A DNA stretch of 64,000 nt. Origin: DATFDN01 sp963756495. Its GTDB lineage: Bacteria; Pseudomonadota; Alphaproteobacteria; Acetobacterales; Acetobacteraceae. The stretch lies in NCBI GenBank assembly GCA_963756495.1, contig CAVWNS010000009.1, positions 248,001-312,000 of the forward strand. Reading direction: 5' to 3'. Position numbers and translations under genes: made by a program. This document shows, in pieces, positions 9,134 to 20,136 of the stretch; positions within the stretch are counted from its first letter, which is position 1; every line of letters begins with the position of its first letter. Below the pieces are notes generated by a model. It made no database searches, was not told the origin of the DNA, and was given only the letters and a program-made list of their open reading frames with translations.

Positions 9134-10633
9134 ATGTCGGCGGACACGCAAACAAGGAGAGTTTCGCGTCGCGAGCTTCGGCTCGTTCTGGGCGGCTTGA
9201 TGCTCGCCCTCACCTTGGCGGCCCTGGACCAGAACATCGTCGCCACAGCGCTGCCGCGAATTGTCGGCGAACTTGGAGGATTGTCGCATCTGTCCTGGGT
9301 CGTGACGGCGTTCATGGTGGCCTCGACAACCACCACCCCGCTCTACGGGAAACTCAGCGACATCTACGGTCGCAAGCCTGCGTTCGTCGTCTCCATCCTG
9401 GTCTTCCTGATCGGCTCGGTCCTGTGCGGGCTGGCAGACAGCATGTTCACGCTGATCCTGTTCCGGGCGCTCCAGGGGCTTGGCGCCGGCGGCCTGATCA
9501 CGCTGGCACAGACAACCATCGGCGACGTCGTATCGCCGCGTGAGCGCGGGCGCTACCAGGGGCTTTCGCTGCCGTCTTCGCCGGGTGCAGCGTCGCCGGC
9601 CCGCTGCTCGGTGGACTGATCACCGACGCGCTGTCCTGGCGATGGATCTTCTACGTCAACCTGCCCGTCGGCGCGGTCGCGCTCGTGCTGATCATCATCG
9701 GGCTGAAGCCGCTTCCCCGGACCGCTCATCACAAGGTGGACTTCATCGGCGCGGGCGTGCTGATCGCGGCGACCTGCTGCACGCTCCTGGTCCTGAGCTG
9801 GGGCGGCAGCACCTATCCGCTGGGGGTCGCCGCAGATCGCGGGTCTCGCCGCGGCGGCGGTCCTGTGTGGGGCCTCCTGGCCATCGTGGAGCGTTTCGCC
9901 GCGGAGCCGATCCTCGCGCCGCGCCTGTTCGCCAACCGCGTGTTCGTCCTGGCCGTGCTGGTCATCGCGTTCGCCGCCATCGGCATGTTCGGCGCGCTCG
10001 TCTTCATGCCGCTGTTCTTTCAGCTGGTGCTCGGTGCCAGTCCCGCCATGGCCGGCCTGATGATCGCGCCGATGATGGGCGGCGTGATCGTATCGTCCTT
10101 CGTCGGGGGCCGCCTGGTCTCCATCACCGGGCGGTACAAGCTGCTCGTCGTGCTGGGCATGGCAGCGGCGACCCTGGCCTTCCTCGTGCTCGCCTGGGCG
10201 GCGGCCACAGGGGCCGCAATAGCCGTGATCGAGTGCGCGCTGGTCGTGCTCGGCGTCGGCATCGCGCTCGCCAATCCGAACCTCACGACCGCGATCCAGA
10301 ACGCGGTGACGCGCGCCGATCTCGGGGCGGCAACATCCGCCTCGGCCTTCTTCCGCTCGCTCGGCGGCGCGCTCGGGGTGGCCCTGGCGGGGGGTATCCT
10401 GACACTCCGCCTCAATGCGCTGCTGCCGACGGCTGTGGCGGCCGAATTCCAAGACCCTGCTCTCCGGTGCGGGCAACGGGTCGCCCCTGGCCGGAGCCGA
10501 GCACGCGCTGATCGCGTCAGCCTACAGCCACGCCTTGGCGTCAATCTTCCTGGGGGGCGCCGCAATCGCGGCGGTTGCATTCGCGACCGTGCTGCTGCTT
10601 CCTGAGCGTCCGCTCAGCTCCGGCGGCGACTGA
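9134..10633 (+). pseudogene. DHA2-type MFS drug exporter, multiply frameshifted as sequenced
   Basis: An EmrB/QacA-like multidrug efflux protein of about 499 residues after correction. The first third begins MSADTQTRRVSRRE and carries LDQNIVATALPRIVGE and the loop motif GKLSDIYGRKP; the remainder continues in two other frames through many membrane segments to LLLPERPLSSGGD. Four indels restore a single frame: one G missing at 9559-9562, one G too many at 9822-9826, one C missing at 9873-9874 and one C too many at 10449-10450. They cancel in pairs, so the gene length is an exact multiple of three. As written the gene is inactive; as corrected it would export toxic compounds. Confidence 0.8.
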
Positions 10634-10680
10634 GCGGAGCCGCGTTCCCGAGCCATCATGATTGGGCGGTCGCACCTCGC

Positions 10681-11622
10681 ATGAACGTTGTTACGGGACC
10701 AAGCGCAGTCGCCAGGCCTGGCCCTCCCTCCCTCCACCTGCCGTTCGAGGCCGGTCCTTTCCGGATCGCGATGGGATTGACCGCCATCGCCGCCGACGAT
10801 TGGATCGAGATCGACGATCTCTACCGCGAGCAGACCGCGCTGCGGGCACGGCTGCTCGCCGAGCATCGCGACGAGGTGCTCGGCGCCATGCCGGACACGG
10901 AGGCGGTGTGTCGCGAGACACTGTCCTGCCTGACCGCGCATCTCTGCACCCGGTTCCCGGCATGGTTCCATCGCGCGGGCGCGGTGCTGGACAATCGCTT
11001 GAACGGCACGCGATGGACGCTGGACGGGCTGGCGGACCATGCGCTGGTTATCGCCGGGCACCTCGTGCAGGAGGATTTGTGCCTGCTGGGTGACGGCGAC
11101 GATGGGCCGACACTGATCGCGGGCGTCGTCTGCTTCCCGAGCCACTGGCGGCTGCACGAGAAGCTCGGTCGGCCACTCGCCGGAATACACGGGCCGGTGC
11201 CGTTTTATCAGGACCGACTGGCGCGACCGGTCAATCGGTTCCTGTCGCTGCTGAAGCCGGGGCGGTTCGCCGTGCGGCTCAACTGGACTGTCACGGACCG
11301 GCCCGAGCTGTTCCAGCCGTCCGGGCATGGGCGAGCGGACCGCAACGCGGCGATCACCGCCGAGAACGCGGGCGAGAAACTGGTGCTGCGGGTCGAGCGC
11401 CAGACCTTTCGCCGGCTTCCCGACAGCGGCACCGTCGTGTTCGGCATCCGCGTCCACGTCAACCCGCTCGCGGCGGTGGTCGCGCGGCCCGAGGAAGCGG
11501 CGCGTCTCGACGCCGCCATCCGGGCGCTCCCTCCGGAAATGCAGCGCTACAAGAGCTTGGCCCCGTTCCGGGAGGCGCTGCTGGCCTATCTGGCGGTCAG
11601 GGCGAATGAGCCGACTGCATAA
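10681..11622 (+). CDS. DUF3445 heme-dependent oxidative N-demethylase-like protein
   Basis: A 313-residue member of the DUF3445 family, whose studied members are heme-containing oxidative N-demethylases related to dimethylamine monooxygenase subunits. Family-like stretches are WIEIDDLYREQ near residue 40, the segment SHWRLHEKLGRPLAGIH near residue 160, and a C-terminal HVNPLAAVV region followed by the helix with LPPEMQRYKSL. The ATG start gives family length, but its ribosome-binding site is weak. It lies beside, and converges on, a polyamine-type ABC transporter locus, so an N-methylated amine or amino acid is a plausible substrate (inference). Heme binding is family knowledge, not visible directly. 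Confidence 0.8.
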   Translation: MNVVTGPSAVARPGPPSLHLPFEAGPFRIAMGLTAIAADDWIEIDDLYREQTALRARLLAEHRDEVLGAMPDTEAVCRETLSCLTAHLCTRFPAWFHRAGAVLDNRLNGTRWTLDGLADHALVIAGHLVQEDLCLLGDGDDGPTLIAGVVCFPSHWRLHEKLGRPLAGIHGPVPFYQDRLARPVNRFLSLLKPGRFAVRLNWTVTDRPELFQPSGHGRADRNAAITAENAGEKLVLRVERQTFRRLPDSGTVVFGIRVHVNPLAAVVARPEEAARLDAAIRALPPEMQRYKSLAPFREALLAYLAVRANEPTA

Positions 11623-11647
11623 TCAATCACCGCGGGCTCCGCTCCGA

Positions 11648-12772
<1,125 letters not shown>

Positions 12773-12832
12773 ACCTGACCTCCTGACGGCCCCGCGGCTG
12801 AAAACTCCGCGTCAAGCCTTAGTCCATGCTGC

Positions 12833-12848
12833 AACTGCGAATGCAGTT
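12833..12848. promoter_or_regulatory. Inverted repeat in the divergent potA/potB control region
   Basis: AACTGC-GAAT-GCAGTT is a perfect 6-bp dyad with a four-base spacer, midway between the divergent transporter starts at 12772 and 12943. Position and symmetry fit an operator for a dimeric regulator, but no regulator gene is adjacent. Confidence 0.35.
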
Positions 12849-12942
12849 TGACAATCACCGGCACGCATCCGCAAACTTCACTTTGCCCCAAGGCGCTCCC
12901 GTCCGGTGCGCCGCAAGCGAAACCGGCGGAGAAGCATCCGCG

Positions 12943-13806
12943 ATGGATCTGGCGGTACGTCCAGCGCATGACCTGCGAACAGAGCACGAGCGGCATCTCC
13001 TGCTCGCGGCGCCGCTGATCGTCTTTCTCCTGGTGTTCTACGCCTATCCGGTGGGCGCGATGCTGTTCCGCTCCATCCATCCGGGCCACTGGTCGATCGC
13101 GAGCTTCGCGGACCTCGCCGGTAGCCACGTTTTCTGGCGCGTGATGCAGATCACCGCCGAGATCAGCCTGATCGTGACGGCAAGCTGCCTCGTGCTCGCC
13201 TATCCCCTCGCCTACTGGCTGGCGCGGCAGCCGGAATCGCGTGCCAATCTGCTCATGATCCTCGTGCTAATCCCGTTCTGGACCAGCATCCTCATTCGCA
13301 CCTATGCCTGGATGGCGCTGCTGGAACGGCACGGCATCGTCAACAACCTCCTGCTCTGGTTCCGGGTGGTGGCGCAGCCGCTCCGGCTGCTCAACACACG
13401 CTTTTCCGTCTGCGTGGCGATGGTGCATGTCCTGCTGCCATTCATGGTGCTCCCGCTTTACGCGACGTTGCGCGGCCTGGACTGGCGGATCGTGCGCGCG
13501 GCGGAGAGCCTGGGGGCCTCGCCCTGGGCGAGCTTCCGCCAGATCGTCCTGCCGCTCTCCCGCCCCGGCATCGCGGCCGGCGTCGTCCTGGTCTTCACCT
13601 TGGCGATCGGCTTCTACATCACGCCGGTCCTGGTCGGCGGACCGTCCGACGTGATGATCTCGATCCTGATCAACGATCAGGTCGGGATGCTCAACTGGCA
13701 GGCGGCAAGCGCGATGGCGACGGTGCTGCTCGCCGCCGTGCTGCTGGTCTCGACTCTGATCGCCCGCCTGATCGGCGCGGAGCGAATCGTTCCGGGCGTG
13801 CGCTGA
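12943..13806 (+). CDS. Polyamine-type ABC transporter permease (PotB-like)
   Basis: A 287-residue inner-membrane permease with about six hydrophobic segments. The cytoplasmic coupling loop (EAA motif) is visible as AAESLGASPWASFRQIVLP near residue 190. ATG 12943 was chosen over an in-frame upstream ATG because the upstream extension is polar, unconserved-looking and overlaps the control region. Its TGA overlaps the next ATG by one base (TGATG), indicating coupled translation with the second permease. Confidence 0.88.
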   Translation: MDLAVRPAHDLRTEHERHLLLAAPLIVFLLVFYAYPVGAMLFRSIHPGHWSIASFADLAGSHVFWRVMQITAEISLIVTASCLVLAYPLAYWLARQPESRANLLMILVLIPFWTSILIRTYAWMALLERHGIVNNLLLWFRVVAQPLRLLNTRFSVCVAMVHVLLPFMVLPLYATLRGLDWRIVRAAESLGASPWASFRQIVLPLSRPGIAAGVVLVFTLAIGFYITPVLVGGPSDVMISILINDQVGMLNWQAASAMATVLLAAVLLVSTLIARLIGAERIVPGVR

Positions 13807-14633
13807 TGCAGCGCGTGCGGGCCGCGGCACTCTGGACGGCGGCGATCCTGGTCCTGCTCTTCCTGGTGCTGCCGATCGTGGTGGTGATCCCGCTGTCGCT
13901 CTCCTCGGCGCGCTACCTGAGCTTTCCGCCTCCGGGGCTGAGCCTGCAATGGTATCGCGCGTTCTTCACCAGCGGCGCGTGGACCGGTGCGGCCTGGTTG
14001 AGCATCTGGATCGCCGTCTCGGTGACGCTGCTGTCGGTGCTGCTCGGCACGCCGGCCGCCATCGGGCTGCTGCGAGGCCGCTTTCCCGGCCGCCGCCTGG
14101 CCAACGCCCTGATCCTCTCGCCGCTGATCGCGCCGGGGATCATCGTCGCGATCGGCATGTACTTCATCTATGCGCGCTACGGACTGGTCGGCCATCCAGT
14201 CGCTCTGATCGTCGGGCACACCTGCCTTGCCGTGCCGTTCGTCGTGATCAACGTCACCTCGGCCCTGCAAGGCGTGGACCGGCGGCTCGAACAGGCGGCG
14301 CTCAGCCTCGGTGCCGCACCGTGGGCGGCATTCCGCCAGATCACGCTGCCGCTGATCGGGCCGGGCATCTTCGCCGGCGCGGTGTTCGCCTTCGTCACCT
14401 CGTTCGACGAGCTGCTGATCGCCTTGTTCCTGTCCGGCGTCACCGCCGTCACCCTGCCCCGCCGCATGTTCGACCAGATCCGCTTCGACATCGATCCCAC
14501 GATCGCGGCGGTCTCCACGATCCTGATCCTCGCGACAACCGGCCTGATGCTGAGCGCCGAATTGCTGCGCAGGCGGACGCAGCGCCTGCGCAGCCAGCCT
14601 CTTTCGATGCCGGTCGCGGACATCGCAACCTGA
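13806..14633 (+). CDS. Polyamine-type ABC transporter permease (PotC-like)
   Basis: A 275-residue partner permease with about six membrane segments. The coupling loop AALSLGAAPWAAFRQITLP appears near residue 165, and the segment SFDELLIALFLSG near residue 200 is characteristic of PotC/YdcV-type subunits. Translation is coupled to the preceding gene and it lies 19 bases before the binding-protein gene, so the order is potB-potC-potD-like. Confidence 0.9.
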   Translation: MQRVRAAALWTAAILVLLFLVLPIVVVIPLSLSSARYLSFPPPGLSLQWYRAFFTSGAWTGAAWLSIWIAVSVTLLSVLLGTPAAIGLLRGRFPGRRLANALILSPLIAPGIIVAIGMYFIYARYGLVGHPVALIVGHTCLAVPFVVINVTSALQGVDRRLEQAALSLGAAPWAAFRQITLPLIGPGIFAGAVFAFVTSFDELLIALFLSGVTAVTLPRRMFDQIRFDIDPTIAAVSTILILATTGLMLSAELLRRRTQRLRSQPLSMPVADIAT

Positions 14634-14652
14634 CCCCGAGGAGAGCACCACG

Positions 14653-15837
14653 ATGAAGGACGAGCTTCGCAGACAGCTCCTGATCATGGCGGGTCAGCCG
14701 CCGCATGTCGCCGACCTCAGCCGTCGGCGGTTCATCCTGGGTGCCGCCCGATACGGGCTGACGGCCGCCGCCGCGGCCTCCCTCACCGCGCATCTCGCCA
14801 TGCCCGCCGTCGCCGCGCCCGCCGTGACCCTGCCGGCCGTTCCGCCGATCCCGGACAAGCTGAAGGGCAGTGGCGTGGTGCGTGTCTGCTCGTATGGCGG
14901 CGCGCTGCAGGATGCGCAGCGCACCGCGTACTTCAAGCCGTTCCAGGAGATGACGGGCATCAGGGTCATCGAGAGCGAGGGACCCGATCTCGCCAAGGTC
15001 AAGGCCATGGTGGACACCGGAAACGTCGAGTACGACGTGGGCGAGTTCGACCGTGCGTCCGTCATCAACCTGCAAAGAAAGGGCGACTACTGGGAGCCGA
15101 TCGACTACGCGCTGTTCGATACCGACAACATCGATCCGACATTCCGCTACAAATACTCGATCGATATGCTGCCTTATTCGCAGATGTATGCGTATCGCAC
15201 CGATGCGTTCGGCGGCCGCGCCCCGAAGGACAACGCGGACCTCTGGAACACCAAGACGTTTCCCGGAGCCCGCAGCTTGCAGAGCGGCTCGGGCGGGCTG
15301 CATCCCGATCTTGAGGTGGCGCTGATGGCGGCCGGTGTGCCGCGCGAAAAGGTCTATCCCATCGATATCGATAAAGCCTTCGACAGCCTCGCCAAGATTA
15401 AGCCGAACGTTGACAAGTGGTGGACCGCCGGGGCCATGCCGGCGCAGCTGCTCAATGACAACGAGGTGGTCATGGCGACCGCCTGGAACGGGCGGATCTA
15501 CGCCATCCAGCAGACCGGGGCGCCGGTGAAGCCGATCTGGCATGACCAGCTTCTGCGCACCGATGTCTGGGCCATCCCGAAGGGCGCGGCGAACCGCGAG
15601 AACGCGCAGAAGCTGTCGGCCTTCATCACGATGGCGGTGCCGCAGGCGCGGTTGTCGCTGCTGATCCCGTATGGCTTCGTCAACAACAAGACCGCCACCA
15701 TGCTGTCCGCCGAGCGGCTGGCGATCCTGCCCACCGCCCCCGACATCAAGAAGGAGCTGCTGATCTACGATACGCAATGGTGGGCGGACAACCTGGACGC
15801 CGTCCTGGCTAAATGGAACAATTTCCTGCTCGGCTGA
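14653..15837 (+). CDS. Polyamine-type ABC transporter substrate-binding protein, Tat-exported
   Basis: A 394-residue periplasmic binding protein of the PotD/PotF-like group. The N-terminus carries a twin-arginine signal, SRRRFILGAA near residue 24, followed by a hydrophobic stretch and an alanine-rich cleavage region near residue 55. The mature protein has VVRVCSYGGALQDAQR, a pattern seen in proteins that bind putrescine-like or other small cationic ligands. Tat export means folding in the cytosol before export. It lies between permeases and a FAD amine oxidase, which suggests an amine ligand (inference). Confidence 0.88.
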   Translation: MKDELRRQLLIMAGQPPHVADLSRRRFILGAARYGLTAAAAASLTAHLAMPAVAAPAVTLPAVPPIPDKLKGSGVVRVCSYGGALQDAQRTAYFKPFQEMTGIRVIESEGPDLAKVKAMVDTGNVEYDVGEFDRASVINLQRKGDYWEPIDYALFDTDNIDPTFRYKYSIDMLPYSQMYAYRTDAFGGRAPKDNADLWNTKTFPGARSLQSGSGGLHPDLEVALMAAGVPREKVYPIDIDKAFDSLAKIKPNVDKWWTAGAMPAQLLNDNEVVMATAWNGRIYAIQQTGAPVKPIWHDQLLRTDVWAIPKGAANRENAQKLSAFITMAVPQARLSLLIPYGFVNNKTATMLSAERLAILPTAPDIKKELLIYDTQWWADNLDAVLAKWNNFLLG

Positions 15838-15844
15838 GCGCGCG

Positions 15845-17137
15845 ATGAACGTCTTCGCGCGAAGGGAGCTGCCCGCGAGCCTGTATGCCGAAACCGCCTT
15901 GCCGGGGATCGACACGCCGCCCCTGCAAGGCGAGGCGCGCGCCTCCGTCGCGGTGGTGGGCGGCGGGTTCACCGGCCTCTCCACGGCGTTGCACCTCGCC
16001 GAGAAAGGCGTCGATGTCGTGGTTCTGGAGAGCCACGAGCCCGGCTGGGGGGCGTCGGGACGCAACGGCGGTCAGGTCAATCCGGGGCTGAAGCACAACC
16101 CGGACCAGATCGAGCGCGATTTCGGCCCCGATCTGGGCCGTCGCATGGCCGGCTTCTCCGGCGACGCTCCGAATGTGGTGTTCGGGCTGATCGAGCGCCA
16201 TCAGATCGTCTGCGAAGCCCGGCAGGGCGGCACGCTGCGTGCTGCCAAGGCAGAGCGATACGCGGGGTACATCCGGCGATCCGCCGAGGCGTTCGCGCGC
16301 CGGGGCGATCCGGCGACGCTGCTCGACCGAGGACAGGTCGCGGCGGCGACAGGCACCGATCGCTACGTGTGCGCAATGCTCGACCGACGCGGCGGCAACG
16401 TCAATCCGCTGGGCTATGTCCGTGGGCTCGCACGCGCCGCGCAACAGGCCGGGGCGCGTATCCATGGCGGCACCCCGGCCTTGCGCGTCGCGCCGCAGGA
16501 AGGCGGCTGGCACATCGGCACGCCCGAGGGCGGCGTCACCGTTGAGCATCTCGTGCTGTGCATGAACGGCTATACCGACGCCGTGTGGCCGGGGCTCCAG
16601 CGCAGCATCGTGCCGGTGCACAGCATGATCGCCGCGACCGAGCCGCTTCCCGAGACGCTCGCGCGGGCCGTGATGCCGCAACGCTCGGTGCTGTACGAAC
16701 ATGCGAGCATGACGGTCTATTACCGGCTCGATCAGTGGAACCGCTTGTTGGTGGGCGGTCGCAGCCCCTCGCGCGAGCTCAGTGACCGCGCGCAGTTCCG
16801 GTACCTGATCGACTACGCGCTGAAGCTCTGGCCGGCGCTGAAGGATGTGCGCTGGACGCATTTCTGGAACGGTCAGCTCGCCATGAGCACCGACCACTAC
16901 CCGCATTTCCACGAGCCGGCGCCCGGCGTGCTGGTCTCGCTTGCCTATAACGGCCGTGGTGTCGCGATGGCGACCGCTATGGGCACCCAGATCGCCGCGC
17001 GCATCCTCGGGGCGACGCAGGACGAACTCGCGATGCCGATCACCGACCTGAAGGCGATCCCGTTCCACGGCCTGTGGCGCAGTGCCGTGGCGGCGCGCGT
17101 CGCGTATGGGCGCATTCGCGACACGCTTGGTCTTTGA
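15845..17137 (+). CDS. FAD-dependent amine oxidase of the DAO family (PuuB-like)
   Basis: A 430-residue flavoprotein of the D-amino-acid-oxidase fold. The dinucleotide-binding GGGFTGLSTALHLAEKG is near residue 36 and is followed by WGASGRNGGQVNPG, the conserved flavin-contacting segment of PuuB-type gamma-glutamylputrescine oxidases and related N-substituted amino-acid oxidases. It starts eight bases after the binding-protein gene, so it is the last gene of that operon. It likely oxidises the imported amine at a C-N bond, releasing hydrogen peroxide (family knowledge). Gamma-glutamylputrescine itself is doubtful, since no puuA is nearby. Confidence 0.87.
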   Translation: MNVFARRELPASLYAETALPGIDTPPLQGEARASVAVVGGGFTGLSTALHLAEKGVDVVVLESHEPGWGASGRNGGQVNPGLKHNPDQIERDFGPDLGRRMAGFSGDAPNVVFGLIERHQIVCEARQGGTLRAAKAERYAGYIRRSAEAFARRGDPATLLDRGQVAAATGTDRYVCAMLDRRGGNVNPLGYVRGLARAAQQAGARIHGGTPALRVAPQEGGWHIGTPEGGVTVEHLVLCMNGYTDAVWPGLQRSIVPVHSMIAATEPLPETLARAVMPQRSVLYEHASMTVYYRLDQWNRLLVGGRSPSRELSDRAQFRYLIDYALKLWPALKDVRWTHFWNGQLAMSTDHYPHFHEPAPGVLVSLAYNGRGVAMATAMGTQIAARILGATQDELAMPITDLKAIPFHGLWRSAVAARVAYGRIRDTLGL

Positions 17138-17152
17138 GCCGCACCCGACGGG

Positions 17153-18466
17153 TCAGAACTCCAGCAGGTTGTCGCGGAAATGCTGGTGCGTGTATGCGCT
17201 GCGGACGAGGCCGCGCTTCTGCAACGCCGGGATCAGGCCGTCCGCGACCTCCGCGATCGAACGCCGGCTGACGTTCGGCGTCGAGAACAGGAAGCCGTCG
17301 CCGCCGACCGCGTCCATCACCTCGCCCATCTGCTCGGCCACGCTGTCGGGCGTGCCCATTAGATCGACCGAGCCGCCGTCGCTGGCGTAGTTGGTCATCG
17401 CCTCGCGCAATGTCCGGTTTCCCGCCTTACGGCGGAAGTCGTCGAGGGTCTGCTGGTGGCCGTTGGTGGTCAGCTCCGCCACGGGGGCGTCCAGATCGAA
17501 GGCGGCGAAGTCGATGTTGGTGATCTTGCTCATGAAGGCGAGCCGCTGCTCGACCTGCGCCGCCGCCTTGGCGGCCCGACGCTCCTTCTGGCGCTGCGCG
17601 TCTTCCTGGATCTCGGCCACGATCGGTCCGACCAGGAACAGCACCTTGCAGGATCGAGGGTCGCGGCCATGCCCGACAAGCCGTGCGCGCACATCCGCGA
17701 CATAGGCCCGCATCGCCTCGACGCCCTTGACGCTGGCAACGATCGTGTCGGCATGTCTGGAGGCGAACTGGCGTCCGCGCGGCGATCCGCCGGCCTGGGC
17801 GATGACCGGCCGTCCCTGCGGGCACGGACCCGAATTGAGCGGCCCGCGTGATTTGTAGTAGCGCCCCTCGAAGCCCACCGTGTGGACCTTGGTGTGATCG
17901 ACCAGGGTGCCGGTCTCGCGGTCCGCCACGATGGCGCCCGGCTCCCACGAATCCCAGAGCTGGTTCACCACGTCCATGTACTCGTCGGCCATGTCGTAGC
18001 GGAGATCGTGTTCCGGCAGCCGATCGAGACCAAGATTTTGCGCCGCGAAGTCCGAGCTGCCGGTCACCATGTTCCAGCCGATGCGCCCCGAGGAGACCTG
18101 ATCGAGGGTCGCGACGAGCCGCGCCAGAAGATATGGATGGTAGGCGAAGGTGGCGAAGGTGGGGACAATCCCGATCCGCGACGTCGCATTGGCAAGAAGC
18201 GTCGCGATGACCGAGGGGTCCTGGCGCGGAACGGCGATGCCATGCTTCAGGTACACCTCGCGCGAGGCGCCGTAGCTCTCGCCGATATAGGAGGAATCCT
18301 CTAGCAGCAGATAGTCAAAGCAGGCCCGCTCCAGCGCCCGCGCCATGTCGATGAACAGGCCCGGCACCATCCAGTCGGTTCCGATCGTTCCCGTCCAAGG
18401 CTCGTTCCACGCTTGTACGCTTGAGCCCTGGAGGAACCAGCCGAGATGAAACCGGTCGTGTCTCAT
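17153..18466 (-). CDS. NtaA/SnaA/DszA-type FMN-dependent monooxygenase
   Basis: A 437-residue member of the bacterial-luciferase superfamily, NtaA/SnaA/DszA branch, which uses reduced FMN from a separate reductase to oxygenate substrates such as aminopolycarboxylates or sulfones. Visible features: N-terminal FHLGWFLQGSSVQAWNEPW, the segment LDQVSSGRIGWNMVTGSSDFAAQNLG near residue 125 and GRPVIAQAGGSPRGRQFASRHAD near residue 215, all typical. It converges on the FAD oxidase with a 15-base gap. No flavin reductase is encoded in the window. Together with the transporter, oxidase and N-demethylase-like genes it suggests oxidation of an N-substituted compound (inference). Confidence 0.88.
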   Translation of the reverse strand: MRHDRFHLGWFLQGSSVQAWNEPWTGTIGTDWMVPGLFIDMARALERACFDYLLLEDSSYIGESYGASREVYLKHGIAVPRQDPSVIATLLANATSRIGIVPTFATFAYHPYLLARLVATLDQVSSGRIGWNMVTGSSDFAAQNLGLDRLPEHDLRYDMADEYMDVVNQLWDSWEPGAIVADRETGTLVDHTKVHTVGFEGRYYKSRGPLNSGPCPQGRPVIAQAGGSPRGRQFASRHADTIVASVKGVEAMRAYVADVRARLVGHGRDPRSCKVLFLVGPIVAEIQEDAQRQKERRAAKAAAQVEQRLAFMSKITNIDFAAFDLDAPVAELTTNGHQQTLDDFRRKAGNRTLREAMTNYASDGGSVDLMGTPDSVAEQMGEVMDAVGGDGFLFSTPNVSRRSIAEVADGLIPALQKRGLVRSAYTHQHFRDNLLEF

Positions 18467-18602
18467 GTATCACCCTGCGATCATGGCCATTACCTTCGTA
18501 ACCAGATCTACGAGAAGAACAGTTCCGACAGCTGGTACTTGCGGAGTACATTCGGCGCTTGGGCGCAGGTCCCGATCCCCACCCGACACCTCGCGTACGA
18601 AA

Positions 18603-18678
18603 TGGTGCCCAGGGGCGGAATCGAACCACCGACACTGCGATTTTCAGTCGCATGCTCTACCAACTGAGCTACCTGGGC
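18603..18678 (-). tRNA. tRNA-Phe (GAA)
   Basis: A 76-base cloverleaf read on the minus strand. The acceptor arms GCCCAGG and CCTGGGC pair perfectly, the D-arm begins TAGCTCAG, the anticodon loop is CTGAAAA with GAA, the T-arm contains GGTTCGATTCC, and discriminator A plus CCA are encoded. Confidence 0.96.
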
Positions 18679-18699
18679 ACGGCCGCGCCGGGCCGGGAG

Positions 18700-18728
18700 G
18701 CATTAGCGCATGGGCGGGGCCGGATCAA
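18700..18728 (-). promoter_or_regulatory. Probable promoter of tRNA-Phe
   Basis: On the minus strand TTGATC, a 17-base spacer and TAATGC form a sigma-70-type promoter 21 bases upstream of the tRNA. The -35 box overlaps the rarA stop codon. Confidence 0.45.
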
Positions 18729-20065
18729 GCCGCTCCCTCGCCGCGCTCCGCACGCAGGCGCGCCCAGTAGTCCAGCCTGCGGGAAAGCTCGCGCTCGTAG
18801 CCGCGGTCGCGCGGGCGATAAAATCCGCGTCGCGCCATGCCCTCCGGAAAGTAGTCCTGGCCGGAAAAGGCGTCGGCGGCGTCGTGGTCGTAAGCGTAGC
18901 CCCGCCCATAGCCCAAATCCTTCATCAGCTGGGTTGGCGCATTCAGGATATGCGCGGGTGGGGTCAAGCTGCCTGTTGCGCGGGCGGCCGCCCGGGCCTC
19001 GGTGAGGGCGACATAGGCAGCGTTCGATTTGGGCGCGGTGCCCAGGTAGAGCACCACCTGCGCGAGGGCCAGTTCGCCCTCCGGGCTGCCCAGCCGCTCG
19101 AAGACCTCCCACGCCGTCAGCGCGTGCCCGAGCGCTGCGGGATCGGCCAGGCCCACGTCCTCGGCCGCGAACCGCACCAGCCGGCGGGCGATATAGCGCG
19201 GGTCCTCCCCGCCCTCCAGCATGCGCGCGAACCAATAGAGCGCCGCGTCGGGATCGGAGCCGCGCAGCGACTTGTGCAGTGCGGAGATCAGGTTGTAGTG
19301 CTCCTCACGGTCCTTGTCGTACAGCACGGCGCGCCGGCCGAGCAGCGCCGCAAGGCTGCGGGAGTCGAGCGCCGGAAGGTCCTCCACCGGCAGGGCGGCG
19401 AGCTGCTCGGCGAGGTTGAGCAGATACCGGCCGTCGCCGTCCGCCATCGCACGCAGCGTGGCGCTTGCCTCCGCGCTCAACCGGAACGGGCGACCCAGCG
19501 CCGTCTCGGCGCGAAGGAGGAGCGCCTCCAGCGCGGCGTCGTCAAGCCGGCGCAGCACCACCACCTGGCAGCGCGACAGCAGCGCCCCGTTCAAGGTGAA
19601 GGAGGGGTTCTCGGTCGTGGCGCCGACCAGGATGATCGTGCCATCCTCCACGACCGGCAGGAAGCCGTCCTGCTGGGCGCGATTGAAGCGGTGAATTTCG
19701 TCCACGAACAGCAGCGTCCCCTGCCCCGCTTCGCGCCGCCGTACGGCCTCCTCGAATGCGCGCTTAAGGTCGGCCACGCCCGAGAAGACGGCCGAGAGCT
19801 GCACGAAGGCGAGACCTGCACGGGCGGCGAGCAGGCGGGCAATCGTCGTCTTGCCAGTGCCGGGGGGTCCCCAGAGGATCAGCGAAGCCAGCGATCCCCG
19901 GGCCAGCATGCGGGTCAGGGCCCCATCGGGGCCAACCAGATGCGGCTGCCCCACGACGTCTTCCAGCGCCTGGGGGCGCAGCCTATCAGCCAGCGGGCGC
20001 GGGCCGGTGGACGACGCCTCCGGTCCCGAACCGAACAGATCAATCGCGCTGCGTCGGGGCGGCAT
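18725..20065 (-). CDS. rarA: Replication-associated recombination protein A
   Basis: A 446-residue AAA+ ATPase (RarA/MgsA/WRNIP1 family) that acts at stalled replication forks. It has Walker A GPPGTGKTT near residue 68, Walker B LLFVDEIHRFN near residue 120, sensor 1 GATTENPSF, and the C-terminal tetramerisation part with SLRGSDPDAALYW and RDYFPEGM-like text near the end. Length is normal. It lies immediately upstream of tRNA-Phe and about 70 bases downstream of rplQ in the same orientation, an association often seen in alphaproteobacteria. Confidence 0.95.
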   Translation of the reverse strand: MPPRRSAIDLFGSGPEASSTGPRPLADRLRPQALEDVVGQPHLVGPDGALTRMLARGSLASLILWGPPGTGKTTIARLLAARAGLAFVQLSAVFSGVADLKRAFEEAVRRREAGQGTLLFVDEIHRFNRAQQDGFLPVVEDGTIILVGATTENPSFTLNGALLSRCQVVVLRRLDDAALEALLLRAETALGRPFRLSAEASATLRAMADGDGRYLLNLAEQLAALPVEDLPALDSRSLAALLGRRAVLYDKDREEHYNLISALHKSLRGSDPDAALYWFARMLEGGEDPRYIARRLVRFAAEDVGLADPAALGHALTAWEVFERLGSPEGELALAQVVLYLGTAPKSNAAYVALTEARAAARATGSLTPPAHILNAPTQLMKDLGYGRGYAYDHDAADAFSGQDYFPEGMARRGFYRPRDRGYERELSRRLDYWARLRAERGEGAA

Positions 20066-20136
20066 CGTCTGCCTATAGCAGGTCCTCGCAGCCGGACGCG
20101 CGGTGAGATGCGCGCGCGGCCCTAGAAGGACGGCTG

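Noticed and set aside
9553..10476. Minus-strand 307-codon frame across the MFS gene
   Set aside because: Charged, repetitive shadow translation; the plus strand clearly encodes membrane segments of the exporter.
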